60,000 bases of DNA from Liolophura sinensis (Eukaryota; Mollusca; Polyplacophora; Chitonida; Chitonidae): positions 10,653,385-10,713,384 of the forward strand of contig NC_088295.1 of NCBI RefSeq assembly GCF_032854445.1. Direction: 5' to 3'. The notes beneath the pieces are model-generated. The model saw nothing but the letters and a program-made list of their open reading frames with translations, had not been told where the DNA came from and made no database searches. Within the stretch, counting starts at the first letter, position 1; each line of letters opens with the position of its first letter. Shown here piece by piece: positions 59,712-60,000 of this stretch. Made by a program: the position numbers and the translations under genes.

Positions 59712-60000
59712 GTGAGCATTTGGAGTTTGTGAATTACCCTCTCTTAGAAATCGATACATATATGTCTCCTGCATACGGCTACATTTTTTTTCTTCAAATT
59801 TTATATCTGGCGTAACGCTTTTACAGGCACGGACAAACTAATCATCTCGGATCTCTGGTGTTCTGTAATATAATTGGGACGTCAATAATTTCGAAATATG
59901 CTTCTATAAATTCATTTTGGCCACCCCCATTTTTTCATTTCATAATTCTGGCAAAAACTAAGATACTCTTAGAGTTAAAATATTGTTAGAGTAGGATTTT
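59712..60000. other. Presumed intron, AT-rich
   Basis: No exon, acceptor with a following family match, or repeat is recognised in the last 290 bp. Confidence 0.4.

Overview
The window is animal nuclear DNA, most likely from a mollusc. It holds a long spliced gene with GT-AG introns, tRNA-derived SINEs, an I/Nimb-like LINE, a Penelope-like element, a Polinton (Maverick) and a dermatopontin-like gene, a family known from mollusc shell matrix. The mollusc call rests on this repeat and gene mix and could not be checked by a database search.

Layout. 1-4318: intergenic DNA with dispersed repeats and a foldback MITE. 4331-9680: a nearly full-length LINE with a 10-12 bp target-site duplication and broken ORFs. 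9691-11400: region upstream of the main gene. 11401-30458 (+): a complete 19-exon M1-family aminopeptidase N. The exons join in phase to 966 codons plus stop, with all catalytic residues present but the GAMEN motif reading GAMEH. Its introns hold a TA microsatellite, SINEs, a MITE and, in intron 18, about 90 copies of a 31-bp minisatellite. 30.5-36.5 kb: non-coding, with SINEs. 36524-37001 (-): the first exon of a dermatopontin-like secreted protein, followed by decayed tandem relics at about 42.0-42.4 and 44.0-44.3 kb. 46.07-46.77 kb: a second well-formed foldback MITE. 48023-59509: a Polinton with terminal inverted repeats and a near-perfect 6-bp target duplication. From 59669: a probable signal-peptide first exon of another gene that runs out of the window.

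The Polinton is the richest part. It carries an integrase, a Penelope-like insert, a minor-capsid-like ORF, a small basic ORF, the major capsid gene, protein-primed DNA polymerase B (PolB) in two oppositely oriented pieces, and a C2H2 finger ORF. All the larger genes are interrupted by stops or frameshifts. No packaging ATPase or protease was recognised, so it is a dead relic. A 44-bp inverted duplication of capsid sequence sits beside the PolB break and points to an inversion. Two copies of an unrecognised 260-bp element, in opposite orientation, also lie inside it. Only the aminopeptidase, the dermatopontin exon and perhaps the last signal-peptide exon look like live host genes.
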